The notes: generated by a model from the letters alone, not told the origin. Shown: positions 23,480 to 37,386, numbered from the stretch's first letter. The stretch is DNA of 64,000 bases from Albula goreensis (GCA_022829145.1 CM040743.1:37303841-37367840); one strand, 5' to 3'. Numbers and translations: made by a program.

Positions 23480-25499
23480 AGGATTCCCTATACAAATAAA
23501 ACATATCCATAATGCAAAGCCAACACATCAATGTAACTCCACATATCAATGACACGAGTAGAAGAGGACTATTCCATATGCAAATGTGGAATATCCATAA
23601 CATATCCATTACATAAATCACATAAATGTAGATTTGCATGTGGGGTACTCTTGCAATGAAATGTTATGTAAATGTTACAAACTACAAGCACATTATAGGT
23701 ATAAAAAGAGGCGACTGCCGGTGGAAATAGTTAACGTGTTGAAATTCTTGGAAATTCCATTCATTTGTTCTTACAGTGTTTTGCGTATATTTTGATTTTC
23801 TGTCTTGTCATAATTTTGATACTATGGAATACACTTATTTCCAATTTAGCTGTCGTTTAGCTTTGTTTTTCAACAGGACGGTATGAAAACATATTAGTTT
23901 AAAACTATTTCCCGTATTATTACAAGGAAAAGCCTCCTCTTACACCGATAATGAGTATCAGGGGTTCTGCTTGGAGTGGGTACTGAATTATTCGCATGAA
24001 ATAAAAGTTGACACAGAAAATGGATCAAAGAAGGCCGTGTCATGCTTTAGCAAAACATTGTGTCGGCAATTTCTGTGGAGACATTGAGCTATATTGTGTC
24101 CGGAGTAGGGGTTAGGGGATGGGGGAGGTCGTTATTTGAAGATTAAGAACCAGCATCCATCATCTTTATGAACAGAGCCCTCAAACCCAGCTCTCGGAAA
24201 ATCCCAGGAAATAAATCAAGGCTCCTCCTGAGCTTTAAAAGGATGTCTCCCAGGACTCGCCACCACGCCCGCCCCCATCCCCGGCGCGTGATGAGATATG
24301 AGCATGGCTTGGGGACCTTGGCTTGAATCGCGCTGGGAGGCGTTTGACCTGGGTTTCTCAGCTAGCGCTGTGTCAACCGCCAAAAGCCTAAGCCAAAATG
24401 GAACCAATCACCTGCCAGTGTTGCAGCAAAAATAAATTAATTTTTTTTCTGTGTTGCCTCTCTGGCACATGACACTGATGTAATTTGCTTCTTCTTACCG
24501 ATCAGTTATTAATTATTGATAATCAAATATTCACAACTTCTAACACGGGGTATTGATAAGTGGAATGGCTGCAATCAGGAACTGTATTGCTTCCCAATTG
24601 TAAATCCATACAGGTTGACTGAGATGCTCCAGTTATCCACAGTAAAGTGTGTGTGTCATCCGTTTACACCTTTGCTAGCCACTTTTGGTGGTACTGAGAT
24701 CCATGGTCTTGAGGGAATTCGGAGAGAGGATTTTCAGAGCATCAGAATGACAGAAGTGGTGTCAAAGCCCAGATGTCGATATACAGGATGAGTGAAACAT
24801 CAATGTGAGAAGTTTCTTTTGTCGCATGTCAATATAAGATAGGCATGGCAGAACATTAAATAGCTCAGATTAATTTTTTTTGCAACGTGGGATTATATCT
24901 AACATTGCCATGTGACACAAACATCGTCTGACATTGATTTTTCACTTACCCAGTGGTTGTTGATATGCTGGGCTGTCATATAAGGTTGGGTGGACACCTG
25001 CCTCAACGGATGATTAAAGTTCCCATCCAATCAATGGCTCCACAAAGCCAATAAGAGTTTTATCACTTAAAGGTAAAGGTAGATACTGGTGTGACGTGAT
25101 ATGGGGAACTGTAAAAAAGAAAAGTATCCCCAAGGATGTTTCAAAAATAGACGGATCAGGGAAAACTGTAGGAACCTACATGACGTCAGAACATTCGCTC
25201 CAGTGTAATATGTTATTAAAAATAGCAAACCAATTTTTGATTATCTCTGAGAGATAATCTCACCGCAGGGTTTGCTTTTCAACAGTGAGGTATCTCTTTT
25301 CTGGCCTTACAGGGCCTGTGCAGTTTTTTCTCTCCTTGGCTCAGGTGCTTACAATGACAGTTTCCCCTGTGTCTCACATCCAGCTGTGATCTTCACCTCT
25401 GCCATATCCTCAATGCCACACTCTGATTATCATGCTGTGTTGTGAAAAAAGTACAGACATAAGACAAAGGGTGTAGAGCAAACAAAGGTTAAATTCAGC

Positions 25500-25575
25500 C
25501 CTTCTGTATGCACCTTTTGCAAGTCGCTCTGGAAAAGAACATCTAGTAAATAGTTAAATGTAAATTTAATGTAAA
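25500..25575 (+). mobile_element. LINE/SINE 3' tail remnant
   Basis: Contains 'gcaagtcgctctggaaaagaacatctagtaaat' followed by TAAATGTAA-like repeats. This is the shared 3' tail of fish LINEs and their partner SINEs. Confidence 0.6.
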
Positions 25576-26282
25576 TATACAGTCAAAGGCAACTGGAAAA
25601 CTAGCCTCAAGCATAGTTTATTGTCCTTGTGGCACAGAAAACAGCAGGTGTGTAAGTCGAAACTTGGTTCATTGAGTGGCTTTTTTCCTTTGTACACTTC
25701 AGTGGAGAGAATCCCAAACTGTATGAGCTTACAACCCGTTTGATGAACAAATCATTTTTTCGGACCCATTCCTTACTTCGTTTAGCTTGACATCAGTTTT
25801 TTTCCAAAATTTGGAATTAAAACATTAATGTTAATATACATTTTGTAAGAACAACCACATCTACTTCATGTCTACTTCAGTAACAGGATCCATTTTCAGT
25901 TTGAGTAGTGTGAGTGATGTGAATGGAAAGTATATTAATTTGTATAAAGTTGTACTTTTTTCATACTTCATCTCATAATCCACCTCAGCCACTCTAACAT
26001 CCAACCAGTGGGGCCTGAGTAGACCAGACAGTGGACGCTCTCTGTGAGGACTCTGGCTCTGAGCTCAGTGGCAGTAGGGTACATTTTGGTGACAGCTGGG
26101 AGGAACTAGAGGCCTGTTGGCCTGATGACCAGGGGCACGCTGACCATGCAGCAAGTCCCTGTTAGGCCTGGCAGGTTATGTTTAAAAGTCACCCCAAAAA
26201 ATGTAAAAAGTTTTTTATCATCCAAATCGAAAATATTTTCCAGTAATCAGCACACTGATTATAATCCATCTCATTTCATAAA

Positions 26283-26325
26283 CTATTGGAAACTATGATG
26301 GAATTTACACCATAGTTTCCAATAG
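26283..26325. repeat. Perfect 15-base inverted repeat
   Basis: CTATTGGAAACTATG at 26283-26297 is perfectly complementary to 26311-26325 across a 13-base loop. Purpose unknown; it may be a miniature-transposon remnant. Confidence 0.85.
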
Positions 26326-27129
26326 GAATCAGACAAACCCCATTTTTGGTGCCCTATGCTGGTCTGATTTAGAATATTCTGTTTAAAAATGTTCCTTTGT
26401 GACAGAATATTCTATCCATCCTTTTTACCCAAGGTTCAAAATCATACCCCTCATGGGGGACATGGCTGTTGACCACTGAACCGCCTCTATTAGTGAATGT
26501 TATAGAAAAGATTTTTCTCTCTTTATGAGGTCTTTATGAGGATTTTATTTTACCTTTAATGTCAGTATCTTACTGAGCCACATTTAGTTGTCAAGAAGAC
26601 CAAATGACCGTGAAGAAAGTGACAGTCCATCTGTCACTGTGACCGCAGTATATTTCAGGATGTTATTAGTAAGCGGAAAATGAAAGGCGTCAGAACTCAA
26701 ATCGTGACTGCGTTCTCATTACTTGACTGCGGTCAGTACTGTTCAACATGTTAATGACGCTGACCATAACTCTAAATCAGATCTGTAGTGCAGTTAGACA
26801 GTCATGTAATAGGATATTTTTTCATATGCTTTTATGATTAAGTTAATAAAACTGCCTTGTTTAATAAAGTGTAAAATTGTATTTTTAACTATGGAATGTA
26901 TTTTCACTACAGAAAATCTGTGATGTTTACTCATGAACTATTTGAATCTGATTTGGGTAATGAGTCAACAACCTTGCCTATGTAAAATACAAGAGGGAAA
27001 GTATGGTGTGGTTTCAATTTGTACAGATAGAAATTTCTTTCAGTAGTGCAGGTTTGACATGGTTGTTGTTTACTTTATTGATGCCTTTGTTTTCCTTTGG
27101 CATCTGTTACAGTTACTGTACAGTGCTTT

Positions 27130-27305
27130 ATCAGTGTCAGTGTAGTCCACTGTGTAAAACATTGGCTTGGACGTATGCCTTCCTGTGTCCTGAAGGTAAA
27201 TGTGTAACCAGAGGGCTGCAGGTTCACATCCAAAGCTATCTCTGCTGTCATATGCAACCCTTGAATAGGGCACACAACCTGAATTGCTTTAGTAATTCAA
27301 AGATA
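27130..27305 (+). mobile_element. Degenerate tRNA-derived SINE
   Basis: Contains a B-box-like 'ggttcacatcc' at about 27220, followed by 'acccttgaatagggcacacaacctgaattgcttt'. This matches the order of the common fish SINE body ('cccttgagcaaggtacttaacctgaattgc'). Confidence 0.65.
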
Positions 27306-27364
27306 CTGTCAAGTGTTAATGTACACTGTGTCACCAGTTGATAGTAGAGTTGAAGACTTCTGAA

Positions 27365-27428
27365 AGATAGATAGATAGATAGGTAGATAGATAGATAGAC
27401 GGACGGACGGACGGACGGACGGACGGAC
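27365..27428. repeat. (GATA)n-(GACG)n compound tetranucleotide repeat
   Basis: An AGAT/GATA array switches to an ACGG/GACG array. Both four-base units are tandem and nearly perfect. Confidence 0.95.
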
Positions 27429-28076
27429 ATTTAAATGAGCTGTTTTGTTTTGTTGCTCTCTTCCTTCGTGCTGAAAGGGTACTGCAAAATCAGCTCCATC
27501 AGTGTAGGTGTGCCAGCAGCAGAGTTTCCGTTAGTGAAGCATGGGCAGCTGCAATAAGGATATAATCTAATACAGTATGTCTCGCCTTCTGAGTATCAGG
27601 AAGGGAGGAAGTGAATAAGATGTCTGCGGGGGGACAGAAGTCATTCATCATTTTAGGACTGATCAGTGGTTATGTCCGAAAGAAAGCTCTACCACGCTGC
27701 AGTTACAAATCTTTTGGAAATGATAAGACTTCATTTGGAAAAACACAGCTTTGAAGAAAATAAAAAATGTTTACAGATATATATGAGATATTGATTCCGG
27801 ACTTCACTCTAATTATCTAATCTTTTCTTGAATGCATTTATAGATGTTATAAACCATCTGCGGTCAGAAAATATTGAATCACTATTGAATTAAGGTTAAC
27901 AATTAGCTTTATCCTAACAATTTTATCTTTTCACAAACACATTTATAGGTGTAATTAATCTGATTATGAGCGTCCGGGTCTAAATTTGTAAGACATAAAT
28001 CGAACTGTTAGGTGACTCATACTGTGTATATGCACTCACACATAAGCATACAAGAACATACATACTGCATTCTACA

Positions 28077-28109
28077 CCCCCCCCCCCTCCACACACACAC
28101 ACACACACA
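28077..28109. repeat. Poly-C and (CA)n tract
   Basis: A run of eleven C is followed by TCC and then a pure CA run of about 20 bases. Confidence 0.9.
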
Positions 28110-31100
28110 TACATAAATTGTACATACAAACATTCCACATTCAGAATTCATACTCAGAAAATAATAATTTTTTCCATCAGTAACCCTGTGTCTTTCAGTC
28201 ACCACCTGTGTGTTCACACACGTCATAATCCAATTGCACTGTTGATGAAAGGGTAGTTCCATATCTGAGTGTAAACCCCCTGCTCTACTGCTCTACCTGA
28301 TTGTCGGTCCTTCTTTGTTTGGCTGTTTAAACACAAAAGCAATGCGCACAGAGTACTTTGAAAGGAACGTGAAAATGCACTATTTTAAAGAATTTGAATC
28401 ATTTATGTATTGTAATTTTAGGCAAATATTAGGAATATATTTGATCATATTCCGGCCCTTCATATTGATCACAGTTCACTAGGTTCTTCACGTTGTGGCC
28501 TTAGTAATAATCACAACATTTACCATGTTCTGATTTTTATTATAGATGTTGCATTTAATTCAATGGGACATGCAACATATTTGTTTTCTTAGTGTAGTAG
28601 TTATCTTTTTGTGATGACTAGGAGTTTAATAAGGTGTACATGCACCTGCTGTTTCTAGGATTTCTTCCCCACACCACATGTTTGGTTGAGTGGTCAGATG
28701 TAAGTCTAAGGTTCATATCTCTGAGGCTCTGGGTACACAGACAGCATACACCATCCACAGTCTGCTATTGCCTCCCTCTGGCTAATTAGGAAATAATGCA
28801 CTTTACACACCACATTTTGTTCCAGTAGGCTCCAATGTGTCACAATAAGAGCATGACTATGATGTTGCCTTTCAAAATAATGTATTGCTGTTTTTCCATT
28901 GTATTTGACAAGTCCAATTTTGTGCTTGATTTTTTGCTGAAAAATATTCACAAATGCAATTTAATTAATTTAATTGTGAGCATTTTTTCTGCCTATACAA
29001 TTTTTTATTATGATTGCATGTATTCAAAATCGAGAATGCTTGCTTTTTCAGTCCTTTTCATCTTTTGCCAAGATTTCAGAAATGTAATTAAATTAATGCA
29101 CCCTCAATTACAGCATCCACACTGTTTCAGTCATAGATGCATGTGTGATCATGTTTATCGGTTGTCTGCCGAGATGAACGGGAAGGTAACAATATATCTT
29201 TTCTGTGTTTTCTCTCTTTCATGTTTTTGGCAACACTGCTCCTCCTTTGTCCTTCCCCACAGGTGAGAGCACACATTTCCATCTCATTTTAAAATGTTGC
29301 AGCTGTTCCTCTGCCAAGATAAGGTCTATTTCCTTTTCAATCAAAGTGTGGTTTCGCCATTACACTGACTACAGGTTAAGGGGGGAGCCATTTCTGCTGA
29401 GAGTATGGATAGCTGAAGCGAACAGAACTTTTCTTCCTCACCGTCTCCTGTCCCCTGTCAGGCAATCGCATTTGTTCAGCACCAACCTGCCCATGCTTCT
29501 CTGAATGGGCCTTTCTCCGGACCTTCTGACTCCCTCTGAGTAAAGATTAAAGAGGATTAGTTATTCACGGTCACTCACACAGCCCCTCCTCATAAATCTG
29601 TGTCCCTCCCGATGAATTCGGCAGACTGATGTGCCCATCTGTATGTATTAGCACATTTGGCGGTTCCCTCGCGAGCCGTGTGCGTTCGCTCTCCAGAGGC
29701 CCTGGCAAGGACAGAGCAGCTTTGCCAGGAAGTGGTCACTAATGTGCAGAAAACTGAATTAGATAGAGCTGAGGTCTCAATCCTAATCCTTTTTTATCCA
29801 GAAACAGTACACAAGTTTAGCCGCTCTTTCCCAAAGAACTTCAGGAAAAGATGTTAAAATGAAATTCACTGACATGATCGATTAGCTTTTCTGAAAAATA
29901 AAGGCGTCTTAAATAGTCACATGTCAGAAAGAGCTCTTTCGTCAATACGGTGCAGCTTCTCAAGGTCATGTTAGCCCTGGGCAAAGGAGGAATGACGATC
30001 CATCAGATCAAATGTTTAACACCTCAAAACACCTCGGTAAGCTGGCATTTCATTAGCAACTCCAAAGTCGGCTCAGAACAGTACATTTGCTTCACATCAC
30101 AGTTGGCACGGAGGGTGCGTTCGCCCTTACAAAAATAATTATTGTGCACAAACTTAATTTGAGGCAAACTGTACATCAGGCTGAAAAGTTAAGCAAGGAG
30201 GTTTGCAGTTGAGTGGAATTGTTAGTAAACGTCATGAATCTACAGTACAACAACAACAAAAAAACTATTTTGTGCCATTGTGTTTATGCCAAGTATTTTT
30301 CACCAGAGGCAATCTTTGTTAAATTCCTGCCAAGTGCCAAGCATCTGTAACCGTGTTGTAAGTTTAATATTTTTGCAGGTATTGGTATATTTTATTGAAA
30401 TATAATTTTAAGTTACTGTTGGAAAGTCCCTAATAAGTCTTTATCATGAAGACTATTCCCTGCTGGTGGTAGCTGATGCACTGTCCGCTTTCATTCTTCA
30501 TCCATTTCATACATCCACATGAGATGACAAGCTCTGAACCTCCTTTTGTAATGAAAACATATATGCCTGTGGTCTCTCCTAGGTAAGCATGTTGTCCTCA
30601 ATAATCCTTCCCTAGTTATTTTTAATAAAATTGGTTTGTGGTGAACTTTAAGACAAGATAAGAGTGTGTTTATTAAATGTGTACTGTCTAAGTTTGATTT
30701 GGAGAAAGGTGTTGGAGTGACAGCCCAAGTGTACTGTGGGAAGGGGGCGGAGAAGCACAGAGTCAGAGCAGGGTCCAGATATGCCATCCATCAGGGTTGT
30801 GCTCCAGGGCACTTATTACGGCCCTCTCTGAGCGGGAGCTCAAGGACTCTGGGCCCCAGCAGGGCGGAGTCAGGGCATTGTTCATCACCCCTGGAGACAG
30901 TAAGCAGATTGGCTGCTGAGGTCTGCATTGACCAGCTCATCACTCAGAGTGACATGTTTCCGTGGAGATGCAGGCCCTGTCTATCTCTGTGTGCACCGTC
31001 CTGTTGAAACTGCCGGTCAATGGTCTACATCAGATTCTGTGAAGTAATGGGTTTGGTTTTCAGTTTCTTTCATTTACTGTTAATAGAAATGTCATTACAC

Positions 31101-31216
31101 TCACAAGGGATTGTCATTCTGCACACCTCGGCAGACTCTTAAAGGGATTAATATCCCAGAAAATTTGTTCAGATTATTAAAGGCAGATGACAGGAATTTG
31201 TTCAAATTATTAAAGG

Positions 31217-31470
31217 CAGAGCAGAGCATATTAAAGCCCATTCGGGCCTTAAGCAAGGGCCCTAGAAGCAAGATTTAGTTTGGGGCCTCCTCACTACAAC
31301 CAAAGCTCCTATAGGACCCAATTTTGTGGTTTTTACAGTGACCGACAAATCTCAGGAAAAAATAAAAAGGAAAATTCCCTCACAATTCAATTAGATGAGT
31401 AAGAGGCCCCACCAACCACTAGGGGGCCCAGAGCAGTTGCTTATTTCACTTATGCCACGGGCCAGCTCTG
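31217..31470. mobile_element. Possible short hAT-like transposon remnant
   Basis: The left end CAGAGCAGAGC and the right end GGGCCAGCTCTG (complement CAGAGCTGGCCC) could be degenerate terminal repeats. The inner parts share 'ttaagcaagggccc' with the complement 'ataagcaactgctctgggccc'. Flanking 8-mers attaaagg and cttaatgg agree at 6 of 8. No coding capacity. The left flank itself lies in a 33-base tandem duplication (31162-31220), which weakens the target-site argument. Confidence 0.4.
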
Positions 31471-32825
31471 CTTAATGGGGTTTGTCATTCCACTCACCTG
31501 TGCAGATGCCTAAGGGACTTGGCGTTTGATGTATCTGCACATGTTATATGAGGTGCATTTCCTTCACCCTTATATAGTGTTACGGGGAGGGGGGGTGATT
31601 GTTGTTTCCCCCACATATTAAGGCAGGGGTACTTCACCAGGAACCAAGCCCTGGGGTTTATGGGGTTTAAGTTAAATTATTTGGCAAATAAAGTTCATCC
31701 ATTGTAATTATAACTTAGAACATGCTGCACTGCTGGGACGATCACGTGCTGTGATGACACTTTGCTATTTAATGTTACTTTCTGTTAACCGATGAGATTC
31801 TCTTCAACTGTGCAGCCAAGTAAATGTTAAGATTTTAAAATGTTGCCGAGGAACAATGCTTTAAACAAATGTGTGTGCATTTCCTCCAGGTTGAGTCATT
31901 GTAGTTAATGCACTGGACTCTGTACCATGGAAACAGAATTGCAAACAACTGAAAACTGGAATACATGCCTTTGAATGACCTATTCATTTTCAGCTGGCCT
32001 AGTATTTTCTATTTGTGAAATATACAAGACCTGTAACCAAGAGAGAAGGATTGTGTATTGTGCAAGTATAGACAACAGTACATGTTTGAATTTAATTTAT
32101 AATTAAGTGGAAGAACAGCTGGTAGATTTCAAAATATGGTTTATTATTCATTGTGTCTCTTGTCAGGCTGAGTCAATAATAGGAATAATTTATTCACTTT
32201 GGGCTTAGTTTAGGTTCAGATTTTGGTCAGTGGCGATTGTTCCAGGTCTAGTTTGGGAGTTGTTTTCATCCATGTGTGTGGTACCTAGAATGGAGTCTCT
32301 GATATATGTGAGCTCAGGATGAACTTGTGAATATTACATAATGGTGTGCTAATCTTTCATGCTACCCATCAATTCCTGCTACCCTAAATTGTGTGCATCA
32401 ACACAGAACATAATAATGGTCTTGGACTTGTCACTGCCCTGCATCCCTTTGTTAAGTAAAGATAGTATGTAGGCTAAGCTGCCTTTTGTGGCTTAATTGT
32501 ACTGCTTTGATTAGTGAAATGTGTAGTGAAATGCATATTAACTTGGTTTGTAGCAAAAATGTGTGAGTTGTGTGAGTTTTGAAAAAGACTACGCTGTGCT
32601 GCTGTCTTCAGCAGGGGTGGTTTGGGTGCTTTTTGTGCTGCTATATACAAGCCCCCCTCAGCACTATCATTGCCCAGTCAGGCAGAAAGAGGCCAGGCTC
32701 TTATTTACCAACCGCACACAGCGGTTTAATCTCAGCGCTGAGGGGAGACAGGTCAGCTTTCACAGACACATCACCGTCTACCTGAATTTCATCATTCTGC
32801 CAGGTACTGCAGTGCATTCCAACAA

Positions 32826-33065
32826 GACTAAGGTCCTCCACTGTGCCTCTGTTGTAAGTAGAGTATCTAAACAGACCAAGGTCTCTCAACTTGTCTCTAT
32901 GGAGCAGAGAGCTCTCAGACAGTGCAGAGGTCCTCAGCCTTGTCTCTGTAATTGAGAACCTGTAGGTAGCTCAAGGACTACCACTTTGTCTCTATGGTAT
33001 GAAGAGTGCTCAGATAACAAAAAGGTCCTCCACCTTGTTTCTGTGGTACAGAGAGTACCCTTGTA
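32826..33065. repeat. Degenerate minisatellite, about five units near 50 bases
   Basis: The pattern 'aaggtcctc.acttgtctctgtggt.cagagagtgctcagacaa' recurs about five times with substitutions and small indels. It extends from 'actaaggtcctccactgtg' to 'tacagagagtaccc'. The ORFs on both strands over this stretch are repeat translations. Confidence 0.75.
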
Positions 33066-33714
33066 ATATAAAAGCCTTTTCTCTTTTCTCTGCATGGTGA
33101 AGAACGACATGAATGTACAGGAACATAAACACAAATGTATGTGTGGGATGCTCTTGGATGACCAATACATAAGATATCATGAATTTTAGAAATGAACTGG
33201 TTGAGAACTGGTGTCTCAAAATGTCCAGTAGAGATCAAACTTCTTTGTGTAATTGTCAAAGCAATTGTGGATTTATCAGGAAAAGGCAATGTTACTTGCT
33301 GTGACTCACTGGCCATAAAATGTACAGAAACGCAGCCCTAAATTGATCAGACTTTGTTTTCTTGTCAGTCCAGACAAGGCAGCACTGCAGACCAGCAATT
33401 AATTTAGGCAAAGTGAAAAAGGCAAATCAAGCTGTTCAAAGGGAGACATGATTCAATGACAATGACACAAAACTTAAAAAAAAAAAACTTTAATAAAAAC
33501 TTTAATTTATCTTGAAAATAATCTGGGAGTAATAATAGTATTATAACAAAGGCAGTGGACAGGAAATTGCTTCCCTCAAAGCAGCATCTGTCTGGCTTGG
33601 AAGGAGAAGGGCATTTCTAAAAGTGTGGAAACTACAACAAAGACAACAAAGGGCACTATGTACATGTTGTAGGATCTTCTGCAGAAAGACTCTATGAGTG
33701 ACAGAAATAACATT

Positions 33715-33729
33715 TGTGTGTGTGTGTGT

Positions 33730-33775
<46 letters not shown>

Positions 33776-33782
33776 ACGTGTG
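33715..33782. repeat. (GT)n microsatellite
   Basis: GT repeat of about 68 bases with one GG interruption. Confidence 0.95.
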
Positions 33783-34336
33783 TTTCTATTCAAACGTGTT
33801 GACTGTACTTTCTCTGAATGTCTCCTATGTACCACATTTCTCTGTTGGGTAGAACAGGATCTTAATGAGGCATAACAGAAATGTCTCTGTATCTCTGGGG
33901 TGTGGGGAAGTTTCTTCTGTTTCCGTCTTTGCTACTGTCGAAAATTGAATGGATTCCTTATGAATATTCATGACAGGCCATGCTGAGCAATACCAGCAGC
34001 AATGTATGTTATGTTTATGGCCATAAATGAAGTTGTGAATATTCATAACCTGTAGTCTAGCTCCAGAAACCCCTGTTAAACAACAAATGTTGAATGTGTA
34101 ATGAGTAACAAAGCAGTTCGAACAGAAGCAACACAGGAGCTAAGTTCAGGGTGGTTATAAGGAATCAGTGGCCGTGCAATCCACTGAACAAAAAGTATAT
34201 AATTCTGTTAAGTATATAAAACTGTTGCTCACTCTGATGGTGTAGATGGAAAGCACAGCAACCAGCCGACTCCCACTTCCATGCATATACCTGTCTGCCA
34301 GATGCATGCCTGGGCTAGAGGAGAGCCCTGAACATA

Positions 34337-34400
34337 GGCACACACACTGACACACACTGACACACACACACACACGCATGCAGGCACGCGCACACACACA
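34337..34400. repeat. CA-rich microsatellite
   Basis: Interrupted CA tract with GA and CG interruptions. Confidence 0.85.
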
Positions 34401-35689
34401 CGCTGAACTGTAGCCCCACACCCACCACGCCTGCCCTGTCACTGCGCTAGAGGCTGTTCAGCACTCAGATTCCCCACTCTCTGTCCCGCGTGCTAAAATT
34501 AACGCTGAGCAATAAGTGTGCTTCAAAGCAGAATGATGGCTTTTTATGCCTGGGTGGTTTTTCTTGATTGTTTTACTCTCTGCTTCTCTAAAAAAAAGTC
34601 CATATAAGAATTCCACAATATTCTGGGAATTTAGATTGAACGCTAAACACACATATAAATATCAGTGCAAATTGTATTTTCCTCTCCATAATATGACAGT
34701 ATATTACAGTGCAAGTTATAACAAGATTGAATGTGAAATGTATTTATATCCAGGACATGTGAACAGTGTGTGATTGGTTGGTTTTTCCCATGATGCTGAT
34801 TGAAAACATGTATTGTGGCCATGTCAGCACATATCAGCCACCTCAAAGACTGTAATCTCATTTCCCCTAGATTTGCCATTCGAACTAATGTGCAGCTTAG
34901 TGGAGGGTTCCTCTATCACGGGAACTCTGTAAGCTACTGCTACACATCATGAGCAAGGAGATATTTATAACTGGGATTAATTTTAACGCAAATGGTAAAA
35001 TTGGAAATGGCTGTGAGTTGCATTCATTCAGCCCGGGTGTCTCGGCAGGAATAGTCTCTCCCAGGACTGGCAAGTTTCTGCAGATGATGTTTGATCTCGT
35101 GGGTGAGACGCTGTCTGCATAAATGCACAGAAACCAGAGCAGAAGCAAGGCAGAGTGGCCATAGATTAAATCACAGCAGCCTTGTGTCTGTTTGTTTTAG
35201 TTTCCTTGCAGTGGCCATTCCTCAGTGCATTCACGTTTCTTTTAATGACATCACAATCAAAATAAGCAATCATTGGATATCAGACTGCCAGTAGTAGTTT
35301 GTTGATAGTGAGCGAGGCAGGATGCTGTGCGAGTGACCAATTTTGGGGAAACTGTAAACAAGATGTTTTAATGATGCAATTGAGGAAACAAATGATAAAT
35401 GAGATAATGTACTAATGGGAAACATGATTTTGTCTCAGTTTGTCTGGACAGAGTGCAACATATGGAATGTTGGGCGAAGTTTTGGCAGCACGTAGGCAGT
35501 TGTAGACCAGTGCAGATGACAGACAAGACCTTTGTGCAGACAGTGTGTGTCTTCATGACAGGTCATTGATTTGTGCACGTCTCCTTATCTGTGCTGAAGG
35601 CTAACCTATTAGATCACTCCTGTCCATCCCCTGCCTTTTTTTTAACGTTTACAAAGAAATGTAACTGTCTGCGGTATCCAGGCAACCGA

Positions 35690-36125
35690 GCCCCGAGAGT
35701 AGTCGAGGCAGGCGGAGAGGCCGCGACCATGACGTTCCTCTGCTCCAGCCCGAGGGAAGGCCATGGCTGTGCTGGTTGTGGCAGCACACTGAAAGGATAG
35801 CAGACAGCGATGGAAAATGACAACACGTCCGAGCCGCTAAAGTGTCCAGGAACGCGGGGGATGAGAAAGTGTTCGGATTCGCCATACCGAACGAAGGGAC
35901 CAGTCAGCCTGCAGCTCGGTAGTGACCGGAAGGTCAATGGGGCCATCACACAGGGAGGCTGGGAGGAAAGACCGCTAAGACGGATGACATTTATTTTGCG
36001 AACGTACTTGATAAATGAGAGCGAAAAACAAGCTGGGCGGAATAATTCGCCCACTAAAGGAAGTGGTCATTTTGCATTGAATTTGACCATCAGCAGAATA
36101 CGAATTACTGTCACTTAAGAGGTGA
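35690..36125 (+). other. CpG-rich island with a 102-codon ORF
   Basis: This patch has clearly more CpG than its AT-rich neighbours. An ATG at 35810 in good context (gcgATGg) opens a 102-codon ORF to TAA at 36118. The protein starts MENDNTSEPLK and matches no family I recognise. Directly after the stop is AGAG|GTGAGC, a good splice donor, so the patch could be a first exon of an unknown transcript. An unmethylated enhancer or promoter, or chance, are equally possible. Confidence 0.25.
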
Positions 36126-37383
36126 GCGAGGTCAGAACCTTATCCGGCTGGCATTAGCACCAGCTCACAGCAGCAGCAGAGGAGCAGTGGGCTCTTATAT
36201 TCAAACAGACAGACAAGACCCCTGCAGGCCTGTTTTAGCATTTGACGTAGAGTGGGAGTGAATGAAAGTAGGACAGGTACCCTTCTCCACTATTTATCTG
36301 TCTAGGTCTTATTAATGCCCTTATTCAACACACAGCTTAGTAAAAAAGCCTTAACTGTTACTTGTCCACGGTCAGAGAGGGAAGTTGCTGGGGCAACAAA
36401 GCAAGGAGAGGTGCGAAGGAAAGGATGTACATACCAGCATAAAGCCAGAATTGTTTAACTTTTGTGAGGGGCAAGGGCTGTTAATGGGATTTAACTAGCT
36501 TTGTGTGCCAGGCTTATACTTCTCCACTATAAGCCCAATGAAAGCTATGCTATTAAGAGCCATAAAACAGCACACTTTTGTAGATAACAAATGTTTTCTA
36601 ACCAATAACTTCAGCTCTTTGTAGGTGGATCTAAGGTGAAGCCTAGAGCTCTTTGGTGAAGGTGGTGATTCACACAAAAAAAAACACTCCCGCAGAGTGT
36701 CTGACTGAAGTCTAAGCTGCCGTGTCCTTGGTGATTTTTCTGTTAGTTCTGGTTCCTGCTGGCAAGGTGAGAGTTCTTTTTAGATATCTTGCAAATGTGT
36801 CTTACGTATCAGGGCTGTGAGACTAAAATGTAACAATCTGTGAACAGAAGCAGATTACATCAGATTTCATTGCTGGTTGAGCATGCACAAATGAAATGTA
36901 TTGAATTGAAATATATTTTCAAGTGTGAATTTGAAATGTGTTACTATTAAAGCTCTGAACAATATATGCAAATTTAGAATTAACTGGTATCGTTTTTGAT
37001 ATTGCAAGAAATTTGGTCAAGTTATGTTTTCACAAAAGCCCATGTATTCGCGGTATATTGTAGTGTACTTCATTCCTGTAAGGGGGTGACTCCAGCAACT
37101 GCAGATTGTGTAGGTAGAGGGACATGTTCTCATATCACAGCTACCATGTCAGCTTCTTCCCTCTTTGGCCCCATCTTCACCACTGACAGAGAGATACTGG
37201 TACCTGTCATACAGATGATTGCCCTGACAGAAACAAGCCCAGATACCTTAGCTGCTGAAGTTTCACAATCAGATATGCCTTGCCCTGTCCTAGCTTTTTT
37301 CCATTGCCATTTGTTTATTCCTGTTTGCTCATATCTGCAGAAATCACACACCAGATTATCACAAGCATTCCTCCTCGAATGAG

Positions 37384-37386
37384 GTG

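Noticed and set aside
16705-25188. Perfect CRE octamers TGACGTCA at 16705-16712 and 25181-25188
   Set aside because: An 8-base motif is expected about once per 65 kb per strand by chance; two isolated copies carry little weight without conservation.
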